Notes: generated from the sequence alone by a model not told the origin. DNA of 64,000 nucleotides from Rhynchonema sp. JSB1_4 (GCA_030248065.1 JASAMV010002011.1:1-64000), one strand, 5' to 3'. Shown: positions 34,037-47,374, counted from the stretch's first letter. Program-made: numbers and translations.

Positions 34037-36096
34037 AAATAGTATTGTCGTACTCAATTCAGGCCGTCATCTCTTAACGTCGACTCCTGTGCATAAATGC
34101 TCGCGCTCATTTAGGGCTGCTTGAGTCGACAATGAGAGTGGACCACTTGAGTTGACGACTGTACCATTAGCCTCACAAAACCGACGATCCAGATCCACCA
34201 AGCTTGATACCGCACAGTGTCTGTGCACCTGTTTCGGCGTTTCGCAATGGTGGCTGGCACAATCCTGTGCGCCGTTTTGTCTTGTCTCGAAGATCGCATC
34301 AAAACATGGAAACACAATAATGGTCCCGAACAGCAGCCGAAACAAAGCCGGTGGGCTGATATAAAAACAACAACAACCGTCACACAGCCTTTTTTAGGCT
34401 TCAAAGTGTCAGGTCGAACAAAGTTCCTTGGAATGCGTTACTTCCCGCCCACGGGTAGGTATGTTTGTTTATGTTTTTACGCTAAAAATAGTTGACTTGT
34501 GACATCAATGGGCGCTTCCTTTGCTAAGTTGCTGGTTTAAAAATATAAATGATGCTACAAAAACATGGCTGCAAATGTGCATATCCAGACATGCTCCACG
34601 ACGCCACAACAAGTCATAGACTATCGCGAAAGATTTTACAATATTTTTGCTTTTCCAAAAAATAAGCACTGTGCTTCAGGCCGTACCAATTGTATGTGCC
34701 TACCCGTCGTAATATTGCGGCCAATTATTGCACAAAGATATTGTTGTTCGTTTGCACGGATGAGCACCAGAGTTTTCTAGGTAACCCGCTTGCCTGCCCC
34801 CCAAAGCGCCCTTCGGAGACATTTTCCCGAACAGAGCCCCATAGGCTCTTGGGTTTAATGTTTGAAACACAAACGCCGCTTTTCCACCTTTTTCGAAACG
34901 TGCCCTTGTAGTAAACTCCGGTAGTTATGTACATGTTGATCGTATATGTTCCATGATTATAGTTCCCTGGTCCCAGATCTTGGATGGAAGAGATACCATG
35001 TATAACGAGCCTTGCGCAGGGTTCTAAAGTTATAGAATCAAAATTACAAATTTGTCTCCGTGTGAAGTGAGTTTGCGACCGACGGTGTAATCAAGAGGTT
35101 ACTGTAACATGACCGTAGTGTTAACGTGGGCGTACATAATCAAGTCGCACCTCTGACCCCGCGCGACAACTTGTGACAGGCTTCATCAAAGGTGCGTCAA
35201 TATTGTACCGCGCGCCAGTTTGTCATGGGACACCAAAAGCCACGCGTGCAATAATCTAACACTCTAAACCAAGGATTGGACAATAAAAACAAAAATATTG
35301 AAAAAAAACACACGGTTTTGTGAGATAATTTTTTATAATGTTCTTCTTAAATTTGTTTGAGACTGGCCTGTTTCCACAACACGCATTTTGTATTTTGGGG
35401 ACGAGTGCCCTGATTGTTTTTATGACAACGTGCTTCATCGCAGCAAACGAAGTCGCTCACGTGACCCATATTTTTATTTTTATTTTTAGCAATGACAATC
35501 AACAAAAACATCTTATTATTGCACGAATAACACTACTACATACGTGTATACGTCAGGATGTAGGTAAATGAAGCTCTAAACAAATCTGCACGTGCACATA
35601 ATAATGCAGTATTAATAAGACCGACGAACACTGTTACCAACTGCGTCAGCTCAGAACCAATCTGCATGGACTGCACAAGAAAACAACTCACCAATAAGTA
35701 CAAGTCATGTTCGACTTTGTACATGCGTCCTGTGCACTTTGCGTATTGCTTCTTGCGAAAGCCCGCAACTTTTGCAAGAGTTTGCATTCTGCAAGTTTTG
35801 TAAAAAAACGTTTTCCAACCCTAGCTCCAATGCCATACGTGGTGTCAAACGGTGCTGTGATCTGTTGTCATCATTTTTGTCATGCATAAAATGAAAATGC
35901 GTCACTTGAGTGTTGTCTTGTTTGTCATTCGACACCGAAGGCGAAATCAGCCAATGTTTGTTTTCGTTTGTAATGAAACTCGATCCTCAAATGGTACCAC
36001 GTGGTCGCGGTGTCAAAAAATAGGAGCTTGTTTATGTCTACGTGACCGATAAAGGTTATCGCTTGCTCGCTTGAGCTCGTGTTGGCTATTGGACAC

Positions 36097-36621
36097 TAGG
36101 GTTAGAGGTCGGGGGGGTACCCGACACCCGACAGCCGACACCCGACATCTGGAAGTACCCGACACCCGACACCCGACATCTCAGAAAAAAAGCCGACACC
36201 CGACACCCGACAGTTGCAAAAAAACCCGACACCCGACATCTAGTTTTTGGAAAAAACCCGACACCCGACACCTGTTTTTGGACCAAAAACAGGCAAATTT
36301 TTGCTCCTTCATACTATTAGTGCAATTTTTTGGATCAACTGACTGAATTCAAGTATTTTCACACGAAATAAACACCAAAATGTCACATTCTGCGTCATCG
36401 GAAACATTCGGTTCGAAGAAAATTTTCTCTCAAAATTCTTCTCTCAGCAAAACTGATGTTTTGAACCGTAAGTGTCGGGTGTCGGCTGTCGGGTGTCGGG
36501 TCCCAAAAAACCCGACACCCGACATTTGGGGGTACCCGACACCCGACACCCGACACCTACACTTTTTTGGCACCCGACACCCGACACCCGACAGCCGACA
36601 CCCGACATCTCTCTAACCCTA
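36097..36621 (+). mobile_element. CCCGACAC-repeat hAT-like element family N, copy 1
   Basis: It has a perfect TTGGACAC duplication (36089-36096 and 36622-36629). The ends are TAGGGTTAGAGGTCGGG and, inverted, TAGGGTTAGAGAGATGTCGGG. The two flanks inside are arrays of CCGACACCCGACA. The middle 200 bp is AT-rich and unique. No transposase is present. Confidence 0.87.
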
Positions 36622-36629
36622 TTGGACAC

Positions 36630-37466
36630 CAGCCAAAATATAGTTTGAAAAAATTGTTCTTTGCCTTGAGAAAAACATACAGTTCAAACACAACGCTGTG
36701 ACCGGGTGTCTCAAAAGTAGCCAGTACCGTTTTCGCTGTAGCAAACAAAATATACCTCTCATTTATGTATAGTTGATTTATTGCACATTCAAATCGCATG
36801 CGATTTTGCGTGTAACTGAAGGAATCAAATCAATCCTATGCGCATAGTTTTCTGATTTCTCTCGCACGGTTTTTACAGTCCTCTCAGAGTTCGTGTTTAG
36901 ACCCTCACAGTTAAAGATTTTACGAGGTGTCATCAACAAGTACGTGTTTCGACCAGCACAATTAGCCATCCAGCAGGAACAACTTTTAACCTGGTCAAAC
37001 TTTAAACTATCATTAAATCTTGAAACGTCCTTGAATCAAAAAACACCGTCAATTATGAACCCCACTGGAAACATCTGCGCATTGAATATGTAATCAATCT
37101 AAAAGCTAGTCACACGTTGAATTGCATGAGGATTTCGAATGGGCTGCAGTTCACAGCTGGCTGCTTCGTAATAAGACCACAAACGTCACAAGGGTAATTA
37201 TGAGACACGCTAAAGTTTGCTGTCTCAAAGATCCGAACCGGTAACCAAATGTCAATTTGTCACGTGCTACGTTATCACAGAGGGTGCGCAAAACTAAGTA
37301 GTGGTGGTGGGGGTGTATTTGTCATTTGAAACCCAAAACATCGTCCATGCTTTGAGTTTCATTAAATTTCAAAGTTCATCATGCGGTGCAAAAATTTCGT
37401 AAAGTTTTTTTTTTTAAATGTTCAGGATATATGTCGTCATCAAACTTGCTTGGCAAATGGTCTGGT
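36630..37466. other. intergenic stretch, nothing recognised
   Basis: AT-rich DNA between two family N elements. ORFs are short with no splice context. Confidence 0.45.
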
Positions 37467-37875
37467 CTGGTGATCGGTGCCGGCAGCGTACGGTATGTAG
37501 CCGACACCCGACACCGACACCCGTCAGTTGAGACATGCCGACACCCGACATTAAGAGGTGTCGGCCGACACCCGACACTAAATAAATCAATGCATGACCT
37601 GCATAATCTGCTGCAAAAATTGATAAAAAATCGTCCAGAATAGCGTTAGTTGAAATGTAGCGCTGCCAATAACAGTGCTGCAGTAAGCTATCCGCGTGCG
37701 GCACGACACGCGCGAAGCGCGAAAATTTTTAAAAGGCCGGAAGTAAAAGTTGCAAAATTCGCCGTTTTCTGTAAATAATTAAAGATATCAGGTGTCGGCA
37801 AGTGTCGGGTGCAAAAATATGCCGACAGCCGACAGTGCCCCCAAAAAGGTGCCGATCTCCGACACCGATCCCCAG
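37467..37875 (+). mobile_element. CCCGACAC-repeat element family N, copy 2
   Basis: The ends CTGGTGATCGGTGCCGGC and, inverted, CTGGGGATCGGTGTCGGA match at most positions. The flanking octamers GGTCTGGT and GCTCGGGT match at 6 of 8. The interior has CCGACACCCGACA repeats and a CGCGCGAAGCGCG palindrome near 37709. The following 1.9 kb to 39764 holds only weak ORFs and a family L fragment near 38110. Confidence 0.6.
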
Positions 37876-39764
37876 GCTCGGGTCTGGATAGATCAGGTTT
37901 GAGGAGATATTACCGTACTCCCTTGATTGACGTATACCTTCTTTCTTTTACTTCGTGCAAAACACAGTTTGACCAGTCACACTAATCTTGACCAGTGTAA
38001 AAATTGTTCCCAAAAGATTTACGCTGGTCAAAATCAGTGTAGCCAACAGAAAATCTCGAAGTAGGTTGTCTCAATAAGTGAGCCAATCCTACTGTGGTGT
38101 GGTCAAATATTATCGTCAGTTCAAGCAGCCACGAGCGCGAGAAACAATGCATTGAGTTGACGTCAGGTTTTTTCTTACCGGCACCGCTGTGGGCGTTAGG
38201 CAGTTATGTTTGTACAGTTGCATCTTTATTGGCGCCAACACTTTTCAACGTCAAATGCCGTTGTATAGTGTATAAACGGGTTCTTTATTCCCTCATCCAT
38301 ATATCCATCCAACGATGAAGCCTATATATCCCATCCTCAGTTATTGTTCACTGTCATTATTCTTTCCGAATTCTGAGCAATTGTTGATCCATCTATAATT
38401 GCACGGCACAACTATAACTGAGCGTGTGTAGCGTAATCGGAGCTAGCACGGTAATGCAAGCGAGATATGGTTCATTCCTTATATTGCGCGAGCTGAAATC
38501 TTCGACGTTCCGCCATTTGGACAAAACTTGACGTTAGGGAACTCAATTCTGGACAGGACATTTTGCGCTGCGCTGCAAGTTTACAGTGCTCTTCACGTGA
38601 CCAACAACGGCTCTTGTGTTCCTTCATGGGATTGTTAAAAAACAGTTTTGAAGGCTTCTATCATAATTTTTCTTTCAAACTCAGTGGCATTGAGTATACT
38701 CAGAAGTACCAAAATCGCGCTTTATGCTCCTCGCACGCAACATTCACTCAATCGTGTTGCATGCCCGTTGCCCTTTGTTACCACCTTGGCAAGGCAGGGC
38801 ACGCGAGGAAGTGTCCCAGTTTGACAGAAGACACGGAGAAAAGTCCAGATACGGTAGTGGAGACGAGGAAAAGTCGCAGCGCGAGGAGAATCTGGCTTCG
38901 CGCCAGGAACTTTCCCACGCGAGGAACTGACACAGGCGAGGAAAAGTCGCAGCGCGAGGAACTGTCCCCGGAACCGCCCACCCCCCCCCCCCCTCCAACG
39001 CCCCTGTAACGATACCTGGTGTCTGATGTATGTACGTGCACATTAGCTTGCGTGATGCTTATCCGATATTTTCGAGTCAAGGTATACAGGTGAAGTTTAC
39101 CACCAACTGTGATGTGCTACATACGTGATAATAATAGTACCGCATTTTAAGTTATTTACTGCTCATTGTACCCACGTTAAAAATGTTGTATAAAAAGCCC
39201 ACGCCTGGCTAATATCTAATATACATAGCACAGACTTTAAGAATGTTTATTTTCGTTTTTTTGTTTCTCACTGTGCTTTGCTTTATTTTCCTACTAATGT
39301 ACAATTTAATCACTATTGGTCCTTCAAATACATAGTATGGCAGAGTTAGGTATGTATGAATTGATATTCTACCTGATGGAAGTTGTGCCGCACCCAGGCA
39401 CACTACGCCAGAAGTGTAAGTACTATGTACATAACTGACAGTGACATCGAGCCCAACCTTGACCCGAAACCGAAAAGCTCGTCGGTTTTGCGTTACAATT
39501 TCTTTGTGCAAATAAAAGTAAGGAACTGATAAAGAACGCCCTTCAAAATATATCGAAACGTAATCGGGCCTTGGAAACAAGCCGTTTTTTTCCGTCCTTT
39601 TCGTGAATAACAATTTTTATTCGTCCGCCAGTGTAGGCAGCGCGCGTATGGTCAACGCAGCCAGACCAAACTTGCCCCAACATAAATGCTAAGTCGTCAA
39701 CTCAACAGACCCTGAGTTAGCCAGAGAAATCATTCCGCAGGTATGTATACAGTACACTCGTCGT

Positions 39765-40260
39765 CAGGGTTGGGCAAAAAAAACGACGGCGTTTTTTCTT
39801 AAAAAAACGACGTTTTTTTTAAAAAAAAACGCCTGGGTCGTTTTTCGTTTTTTTTTAAATCCTGAATTTCCTTGATTTTCCCTGATTTTTCAAGGAAAGT
39901 ACCCTGATTTTCAAGGAAAATCAACTTTTTGTCCCATTTTTTTCAAAAAATGTTCGACCAATTTTTACTTTGTCGAGATACGTCGATATACGGAGTTTGA
40001 CTTTCAGTGATGACCCCGGCCAAAGTTGGTCCCATGATGCGGGTCTGATATGGGATCTTAACAACTCGCTAGAAATGGGTTGAAACCCGTTTATTTTGCC
40101 TCAGAACACATAGAATTACTTCATTTAACCACGTTTTCTCCCCAACATGAGCGTTTTCCAATTTTTTGGGGGCATATTTTGGTCATCTGGGCGTTTTAAA
40201 AAAACGTTTTTTTTTAAAAAACGATTTTTTGAAAAAAAAAACGTTTTTTGCCCAACCCTG
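39765..40260 (+). mobile_element. hAT-like element family J, copy 1 (CAGGGTTGGGCAAAA ends)
   Basis: The ends CAGGGTTGGGCAAAA and TTGCCCAACCCTG are inverted repeats; the CTCGTCGT duplication is perfect (39757-39764 and 40261-40268). Both sides carry AAAAAACG-type runs, and the middle is AT-rich. No ORF. Confidence 0.92.
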
Positions 40261-40437
40261 CTCGTCGTGAGTTAAAGACCTCAGTTGACGAACTGAGTTG
40301 ACCAGTTGAATATATAGGTCTAGTTTGGGGCAATAGTCGCTTTCAGAGCCCGCTGTTTTGCCCTAGTGTGCGTTTCGAATACGCTGGCCTTCAATCTACC
40401 GTAACTTGGCCTCGACAACTTTTGAGTGTTATGTTGT

Positions 40438-40651
40438 TTGTGGACTGGAAGTCTGCTGGCCAGCGCAACGTGTAGCGTGTGGCGTGCAAAGCAGTGTGTT
40501 TCTGTATAAGTGCAACTTTGAGCCGCAGCCAGACCGCGTTCCCGTAGCTCAGTTGGTAGAGCAACTGGCTGTCCAGGCCTGGTGGCTGGAAGGTCGGAGG
40601 TTCGAGTCCTTCCGGGAGCATACGTTTGGTGTGGCGGTTCAGAGTTCACAT
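40438..40651 (+). mobile_element. tRNA-derived SINE, copy 1, tRNA-like core 40538-40620
   Basis: The core has an acceptor stem (GTTCCCG with CGGGAGC), a D arm (GCTC and GAGC), a good A box (TAGCTCAGTTGG) and a perfect B box (GGTTCGAGTCC). The anticodon region is about 10 nt too long for a class I tRNA and does not fold canonically. About 100 bp before and 30 bp after the core are shared with the copy at 58207-58432, so this is a dispersed repeat rather than a lone tRNA gene. Confidence 0.75.
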
Positions 40652-40733
40652 ATTACCAACGTTATGACGCGGACCTACAGTATCCAGTAACGAGTAGGCT
40701 GCTACCATATACAGTAGTTTGAGTCAGCAGGTC

Positions 40734-42321
40734 ATGAATGAAACCATTCTAACGCAGCTGATTGCGTCATTTGTCACCATTATTATATTCTATGGATACC
40801 GTAATTCTACTTACGGATTATACGTGTTTCTGTGTGGTGCGCAGATACCGGAAAATTCCAAGTAAGCCCCCTAAAATGAGGCATTCATCTATGGCTGGAG
40901 TCTTCGAAATATAGTGTAAAAACGGTTGGGAGTAAAGGTTTGTGTAAAAGGGCTTGGTGTAAAGCTTTTAAACATTCCACGTTAACAGCACACAATGGGC
41001 CATGTTTACACCGAGCTTTACACACAACTCGTATGTACACCGTTTCGAAAATTCCGCCGTTTGGACATTTTCAGCAATGTTCATATCGGACGGTGCCAAA
41101 TACGTAAGTCCTCCGAATAATTCCCCAGTGGGGGTTTAGGCGCGCCCATGTAGGTAGGCCAGGGCCAAATCCCGATGTCCCCCTGGAAAAAAATTTCCGG
41201 AACACGAAAATAACGCAGGCATGCAAACGGAGCTTTTCGAGTGATGATGGCAAAAAACAGCGTGTTGCAGTCAAAAGTCTGTGTGTTGACGCGAACAGCA
41301 ATAATGTCCAAAAAAATATGTCCATGTTCCGTGAAAATAAAAAGTCACGGAACACGGAAATGAGTGAAATAATTTTGTATGGGAATGATTGCCGTGTTCC
41401 GTGTTTAACCTATGTACAGTAAGTCCGCCATAAAGTAATTGGAATCGAGGCGCCCTGCTCCCAAATGAAGCAAAACGAACTTTTCGCTGTAGATGGCTCA
41501 GTTTTGCGTTAAGCGAAAACGGATATTTTTGGTGATATCTTTTTTGGCAGCACCGTATCACAACTCTTATACACTATGGTTCGGAACCCCTTTAGATTTC
41601 TGAATTTCTGGAATGGCGCAAAGCTGTTGAGCGTAATTTTGGTACTTGGCGCTCCATATCCTCAGCCGCTCAGGGGGTACGATACCTACTTCGAGAAGTC
41701 ACAAAAAGAAAAAAAGGAACCCTAAATCACACGATTTTCGCGCGCTTCTACTGCTTTGACTTGACTGACACGATGCATGGTTTAATGAGCGCTGGATAAA
41801 AACGATACGCTTCATGAATGGAACAAGCACTGCAAAAAATGATTGCGTCTAGGTTACCCCTAGATTCAGACCGGCTACACCCACGTGTATATCTCGTTCA
41901 CAAAACATCTGACGTACATACATAGGTCAGTCACCCGGGAGATTGAAAAAAGTTTTTTTACTCTCGTTTCGCGATATGCCCACGCGCGAGCTGCACAATA
42001 AAAATGCTATTCGTTTCGTTTTTTTCAGCTGGTAGTCACTTATCACATCATCCAATTATGACAGATGAGCGGATTTCGAACGCTTTGTGGGTGACAATTG
42101 CAATAAATAGCCCCAAATTGCCAAAATTTCTGATAATTGCGCATGCTCTTGCCATTTTTTCAAATCCGTTGAGGCATGCGGCCATGCTGACGCTTGAGAA
42201 CCATCTGATACTGTTGTTTGCGTATTGTACCATTACATTGGATTGTATTACACATGGTTCGTTCCTTGTGATTTCTGCCAGACTTTCACAACTGTTCCAA
42301 CACACACGAAAAGCATTTTAG
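40734..42321 (+). CDS. tentative three-exon small membrane protein
   Basis: Three segments join with matching phase and reasonable splice sites: 40734-40861 (donor AA|GTAAGC), 41075-41103 (acceptor TTTTCAG, donor GTAAGT) and 42029-42321 (acceptor TTTTTTTCAG). They give 149 residues ending in TAG. Hydrophobic stretches near residues 8-20 (LIASFVTIIIFYG) and later (FLIIAHALAIF, LILLFAYCTITLDCI) suggest membrane segments. I recognise no family. The 29-nt middle exon is small, and an antisense ORF (42305-42048) competes for exon 3. A further ORF at 42594-42771 (ending MLLWGF) could be another exon. Intron 1 contains a family I foldback. Confidence 0.35.
40915..41060 (+). repeat. foldback repeat family I, divergent copy
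   Basis: AAAACGGTTGGGAGTAAAGG on the left and ACACCGTTTCGAAAATT on the right are inverted relatives, with CACCGAGCTTTACAC-type arms inside. It is a diverged relative of 47375-47612. Confidence 0.5.
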
Positions 42322-43009
42322 GTTTTGGTTCGCTCTTGCGGTGATTACAAATCAAGATCCATCACATTACGGTATTTTTCCCAAGGCTTGACAAAAATGT
42401 CAATTAAATGTCCACTTGCGTCCGTTTAAAGCAGCAGTGATGAAGGCTGTCGGTATTACTGGCTTTCATTGTTACAAAAATCTTCAGACATTTAAGTTCG
42501 TACATACATATGTACGCTATTTCTGAACACGGAAACAATGCCTCTTTGAGCACGTGGTATGAAACAAAAAAACCGGATTTTCGCATTTTTCCGATTAGAG
42601 CTCTCTGGTTATTACTCTGATTTGCGTCATGGCAATAAATTTGCTGCGTATGCCTGCTCAGACAAAGCAGTCCAGAGGCGAATAAACAGTTATCTTTCGC
42701 CAGAGACAGCCTCCCACCCAGACATCTTCAATGAGCTGTGCGATCTGATTATGCTCTTGTGGGGTTTTTAACCCTGTTTGTAACATCGGACTGGATCTGA
42801 CGACATTTTGTGTATTTGCACAAAGCCAGCTCGTGTGTCTTTTTGGGGTCACGTGGCCACCTGGTGCACTTGCACTGACGATGACCTGGTGCACCGCCCG
42901 TCTGCTAAAGCAGGTCGAAACGGGCAACCAAAAAGCACATTGCTGTACAATATTACTGTATGTTACCATGACTTTCTGGGTATACTACTTTTTCAATAAT
43001 ATACGTGTA

Positions 43010-43284
43010 TTGGTAGCACAATGGCTATATAAGAATTCATCAAAATCAATCCTGATTTTCACGTTCAGTCACTCTTAACTACTGTGCTATTTGTGATTCT
43101 CACAAAACATTTTCAGCTGAAAATAATCTAGCAGATCAACCACGTTGCCGCAGGTCTGAAGCATTCTCTTTACTACGTGTTTTGTGTGCGATCACGCAAC
43201 GCAACGTCATTGCCCCGTCACTGTCCCTCTTTACGATTCAGGAAAAAAAGTTGACCAATTCTTATAAAGTCATTGTGCGACCAA
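43010..43284 (+). mobile_element. TA-flanked MITE family H, near-complete copy
   Basis: It starts TTGGTAGCACAATGGC, ends GTCATTGTGCGACCAA, and is flanked by TA. The interior has AATTCATCAAAATCAATCC and GAAAATAATCTAGCAGATC, shared with 536-1318, 50323-50530 and 59332-59605. An additional truncated end is at 49708-49770. Nothing else is recognised between 43285 and 44809. Confidence 0.7.
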
Positions 43285-44809
43285 TATCTTGAAGCAATTT
43301 TTTCTGTTATGGTAAATTTCTAATTTCGTTGCCTCATACATTTTCACAGACGCAGGGCAACTCCCGTTCGAAGTCGAGGTAAGCAACAAGCTCAACACAC
43401 AGTCAACAAGCCATGCAGCTGGCTCGTGTTGCGTTTCGAATGTTTCAGTCACACAAGCTGTGTGTGTCGCTGTGTGGCTGGTTGTCTGCCCCGACTTCGA
43501 ACGGGAGTTTTCCTGCATCTGTAAAAATGCATGAGGCAGCGAAATTAGAAACTTATATACTGGGTCGAGAGGTGTGAAGCGGGAAAGGACAAAATCGTTA
43601 TTAAGGACACTACAGTGTTTAGGCTTAGACTTGGCTTAGGCCTACTGTAGGCATGGGCTTAGGCTTACAGGCATTTGTACCATCGCATAAACATGTTTTT
43701 TTTTGAACAACTGGCTGTTTATGTCACCCTCCAAAATCAGATCTCAATCTGTACAGACCAGCTGTGTGAACGCGGGGGCGGATGTTTTTCTGCAGCTTGG
43801 ATTTCTAAACGGTACCGTTCGCGGTAATTCATCAGGTATACCTTTGTATAGTTAGGTACATACTTACTGTACGTACAAATGTACCTGTTTGACAACAGGT
43901 CAAGCACATGCCATAAATATAGAGCCAATCCGACACGTTTGTTTGCGCTGTTGCGCTTGTTACGTCACCGTCTGTGTTCTGTGTTTGCATATTTTGACAC
44001 ACTAGTGTCAAATCAGTCGTGTGACGCCACAGTTCCTGATCTTAGTTTCCCAAAATAATTTCAACCATCGAATCCATGCAGGGCTTCCTATTCCACAGTT
44101 GACACTTTTGTGCCATCTCGGGTTGGGTTTGACTTGAGTTTACTTTCACTTGGCATTGTCTCCGAATCCGAGCTACAGTATATCGGAGTTTCTAAACCCG
44201 CCACAAACGGCGCCCTCGTGGGCTTTGCATGGAAAATTTCCCACTTAAGGCCCACTTTTCTGGGTCTGTAATCACATTTTTTGACTCCGGCAGAGTGCAT
44301 GCCGCTTACCCACTGTAATTATGTATGTGTACGTGTCTATGTTGACTGTTGACACTTAGAACACAAGAAGTCTCAAGTGTTTACCCTTACCGTGCCAAGC
44401 ACTTGGGAACCTCCACAACATCCGGTGGGAGCTTGATAACAAGCGCCACGGGGATCCTAAAACTTCTTGAACCTAGGTACCATTACCTGCCCACACGTAT
44501 AGGTATAAGTATAATGTACCTGCTCATAGCTCACATGTTGTATTTAAGTTGCACTTAAAAGTGCTTTTCGACAGAAGCCCGCACCTAGTATATTATAGTT
44601 CAGATCACGAAACGGTAAATACATTACATTGTACGTACCATATTAGGTTTGGTGTATCCAGCTCCTTCTCGAACCGCTGCGTGGGTTTTTCTTTTCCCTG
44701 GTGAAACTCGTTTGAATCACTGGAAATTCGCATTTGTTTTCTCACACACACGTTTTTCCTACTGTTTTCTTTTTCATAAAAGATGGGTGTGACATAGCAC
44801 GTATGTATA

Positions 44810-45150
44810 GTCCAACCACGAGTTCATGAGACGCCTTTTTGGAAGTTGGCTTGTGCGGATCCAATAATGTTCCGGCTCCAAGAATTTCGGATACGAAAAA
44901 AATTTGGTAAAAACACGTTCGCCACCTCGGTGCATAAATTCCCTTTTGACTCCCAAAACATTTTTGTGCTGAACTATACGTTGCTGTTCGCGTAAGCACG
45001 CAACAAATTGAGATCAGTCAGCTGGAACTTGTCATCATCTCACTCAGCCCAATCTCTTTCTTTTGCTTTTCGAAACACGTGTAACCGGAACATTTTGTAA
45101 TCTGGCCAAGAAAGCTTTAAAAAAGTCGTCTCATGAGCTCGTGGCTGGAC
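44810..45150 (+). mobile_element. TA-flanked MITE family G, copy 1
   Basis: It begins GTCCAACCACGAGTTCATGA and ends TCATGAGCTCGTGGCTGGAC, each next to TA. Internal parts (GATCCAATAATGTTCCGG, CAATCTCTTTCTTTTGC, ACACGTGTAACCGG) recur in the copies at 56160, 56733 and 63114. Confidence 0.75.
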
Positions 45151-45243
45151 TATACATACATAGGCGGTGCCGGCTACAGTACTCCCGTGCTTATAAATGC
45201 CCACCAGTAACCCCAGAGAGGCGGTTTTGTGTTATGTGTGGCT

Positions 45244-45612
45244 CAGTGGCGGATCCAACTTTCGGCCAAGGAGGGGACCAAATCCAAAAATCATTTTTAT
45301 CTGTGCATGTTTGATTTTTCAAAAATCGTTTTTATCCAGGGCTTGTTTATAATAGGGCGATTTTAAGCTAAATGCCACACTGAGCATGCGCGCGTAGTGC
45401 GCGAAATTTTTGCACTTCTTGCACGCGCGACGGCCAGATTTCAATGATATACTGTAGGTGTACATAATACATAGGTACATATAATATGACGCGCGAAGCG
45501 CGCGATTTTTGGACTTTTCAAGTACATTAGAGTGAAAATCCTGCGATTTAGGGCTGCCTTTTCCTTTTTTTCGCCGCCGCCTAGGTCCCTATGCCCTCTG
45601 GATCCGCCAGTG
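45244..45612 (+). mobile_element. hAT-like element family M, copy 1 (CAGTGGCGGATCC ends)
   Basis: The left end is CAGTGGCGGATCCA and the right end TGGATCCGCCAGTG. The GTGTGGCT duplication is perfect (45236-45243 and 45613-45620). Two GC palindromes followed by A/T runs lie inside (GCGCGTAGTGCGCGAAATTT near 45390 and GCGCGAAGCGCGCGATTTTT near 45488). Confidence 0.87.
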
Positions 45613-46005
45613 GTGTGGCTCCATTTGATGCTTAATTGGACTCTGCTCCAGTTAGCGTTGTGAATTAACCGGGACTGGTTGTTCCCACGGTATTCACGTG
45701 TCGGAACGACGATATTGAAATGAATCGGCTGGCATATGTTGATAGCCACATGGGCATATTTATGCATTTACAGGCATACTTACATGTATGTACTGTATGT
45801 ATACAGTTTTCTTGAGTTCAAGGCATGCATGCGCAATACATTATCAATGTGTGTATGTACAGAGGTGTCAATATCGAGCTTGCAGCCGTGCACACCAGGC
45901 CGACTTCTAAACTACGGCAGTGTCGGCCGACACGGTCCGCGTTGTCACCTCGATCTCGTTCATAGCGTTTTATGTATATGTAATGGAAAACGTCACGGAT
46001 TACCC

Positions 46006-46677
46006 CAGGGTTGGGCAAAAAAAGGTTTTTGAAAAAAATTTTTTTAAAAAAAATTTTTTTTTTAAATTTTTCGGGGGAACAAAATGTTCTAAAACGTCCA
46101 AAAATGGCCTTTTTGGGGGTTATTTTTTGTCATTTTTTCTCAAGGGTCGAAAAATTTTCTTCACAAAATCACTTTTGGGGCATGTATTTGGTATCTAAGA
46201 TGCCCCAAATGATGTTATTATACCTTCCCGTGATACATGAGACACAGTATGCATGCACTGTACATGGTACTTTGATGTCATACCCCATCGGGTCCGTCAT
46301 ACAGTATACGACTGATTCAGCGACCCGACAAGTATTTCTGCAGCTTATATTCTCAATTCTGTATGGTTTATGAGTGAATCTTGCTTATTCGACCACAAAC
46401 TGTTGTGTCTGATACCACAGAGCAGCAATCATAGGTCCATAACAAGCACAGACTGTTGGATCGCATCGAAATGGCGTAAACACCCTTCATAAGTGATGCA
46501 AACCAAGTCACAAAAGTGACTTGTCAATTAAAGTTGCATTTTTTCGCGATTTTGCGCGTTTTTTAGGCAAATTTGGTAAAATTTCCCCGAATCTGAGACT
46601 TTTAAAAAAAAATTTTGTTTTTAAAAAAAAATTTTTTTTTTAAAAAAAACTTGTCTAAAAAAATTTTTTTCCAACCC
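46006..46677 (+). mobile_element. hAT-like element family J, copy 2
   Basis: The left end is CAGGGTTGGGCAAAA; the right end stops at CCAACCC, two bases short of the usual terminus. The GATTACCC duplication is perfect (45998-46005 and 46678-46685). The interior begins and ends with AAAAAAATTTTTTT blocks and has an AT-rich middle. Confidence 0.85.
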
Positions 46678-47374
46678 GATTACCCGGCCATTAGGAAGGT
46701 CAAAAATTGTTTTGTGCCAAAAATAACCGTCCAACAACGAAAAAACGTGTCGTGTCGTATTCGGGTGGGCTTGGTCGGGGGTGGTTTTCACCATAAAAAC
46801 TTTTTAATATACGTTCATCCGTGAAACCTCGGCCATCTGCAAAACACACGCGTGGGTACTGTATGTGTGTGTAGCCAGTGCGCTGCTTCTCAATCTCAAT
46901 AGTGTGTGATGAGCAAAAATACACATAGGAACTCAACCTTCGCTCCCGACCATCTCTGCGATCTGGCACGTGTATATATGTATAAATATATACGTAATAA
47001 TGCCATGATGATCTGCAGCATCATAAATCCAATAAAGATCGCATAACATTATCCGAAGGTCATCGGTCCAATTACTCATCTGAGGTGTCAAAGTTATTGT
47101 AGAAACAAAGATCATACTGTAGCTGAACTAAAGGTTTCCTTTGTCTTCCGCGAACCATGATATAGGATCCCAGACATTTGCGATAAAGCCGCAGTTGCAC
47201 TTGTAATACCATCCTAGCGTGCAATCTCAAAGCGGTATTGAAAATGTTGATGCCAAATGCAGGCGTTCAAAAAATTTGTCATCCACGATTTTGCTGCTTG
47301 TTCGATTCAGGTTGATGAATGCTGCCAGACACAGTCATTTAGACAAAGAGCTGTGTTTGACAGATGTCAGTCAT

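Noticed and set aside
40538..40620. Functional tRNA gene
   Set aside because: The promoter boxes and acceptor stem are good, but the anticodon arm does not fold canonically and the unit is repeated with long shared flanks. I call it SINE-derived.
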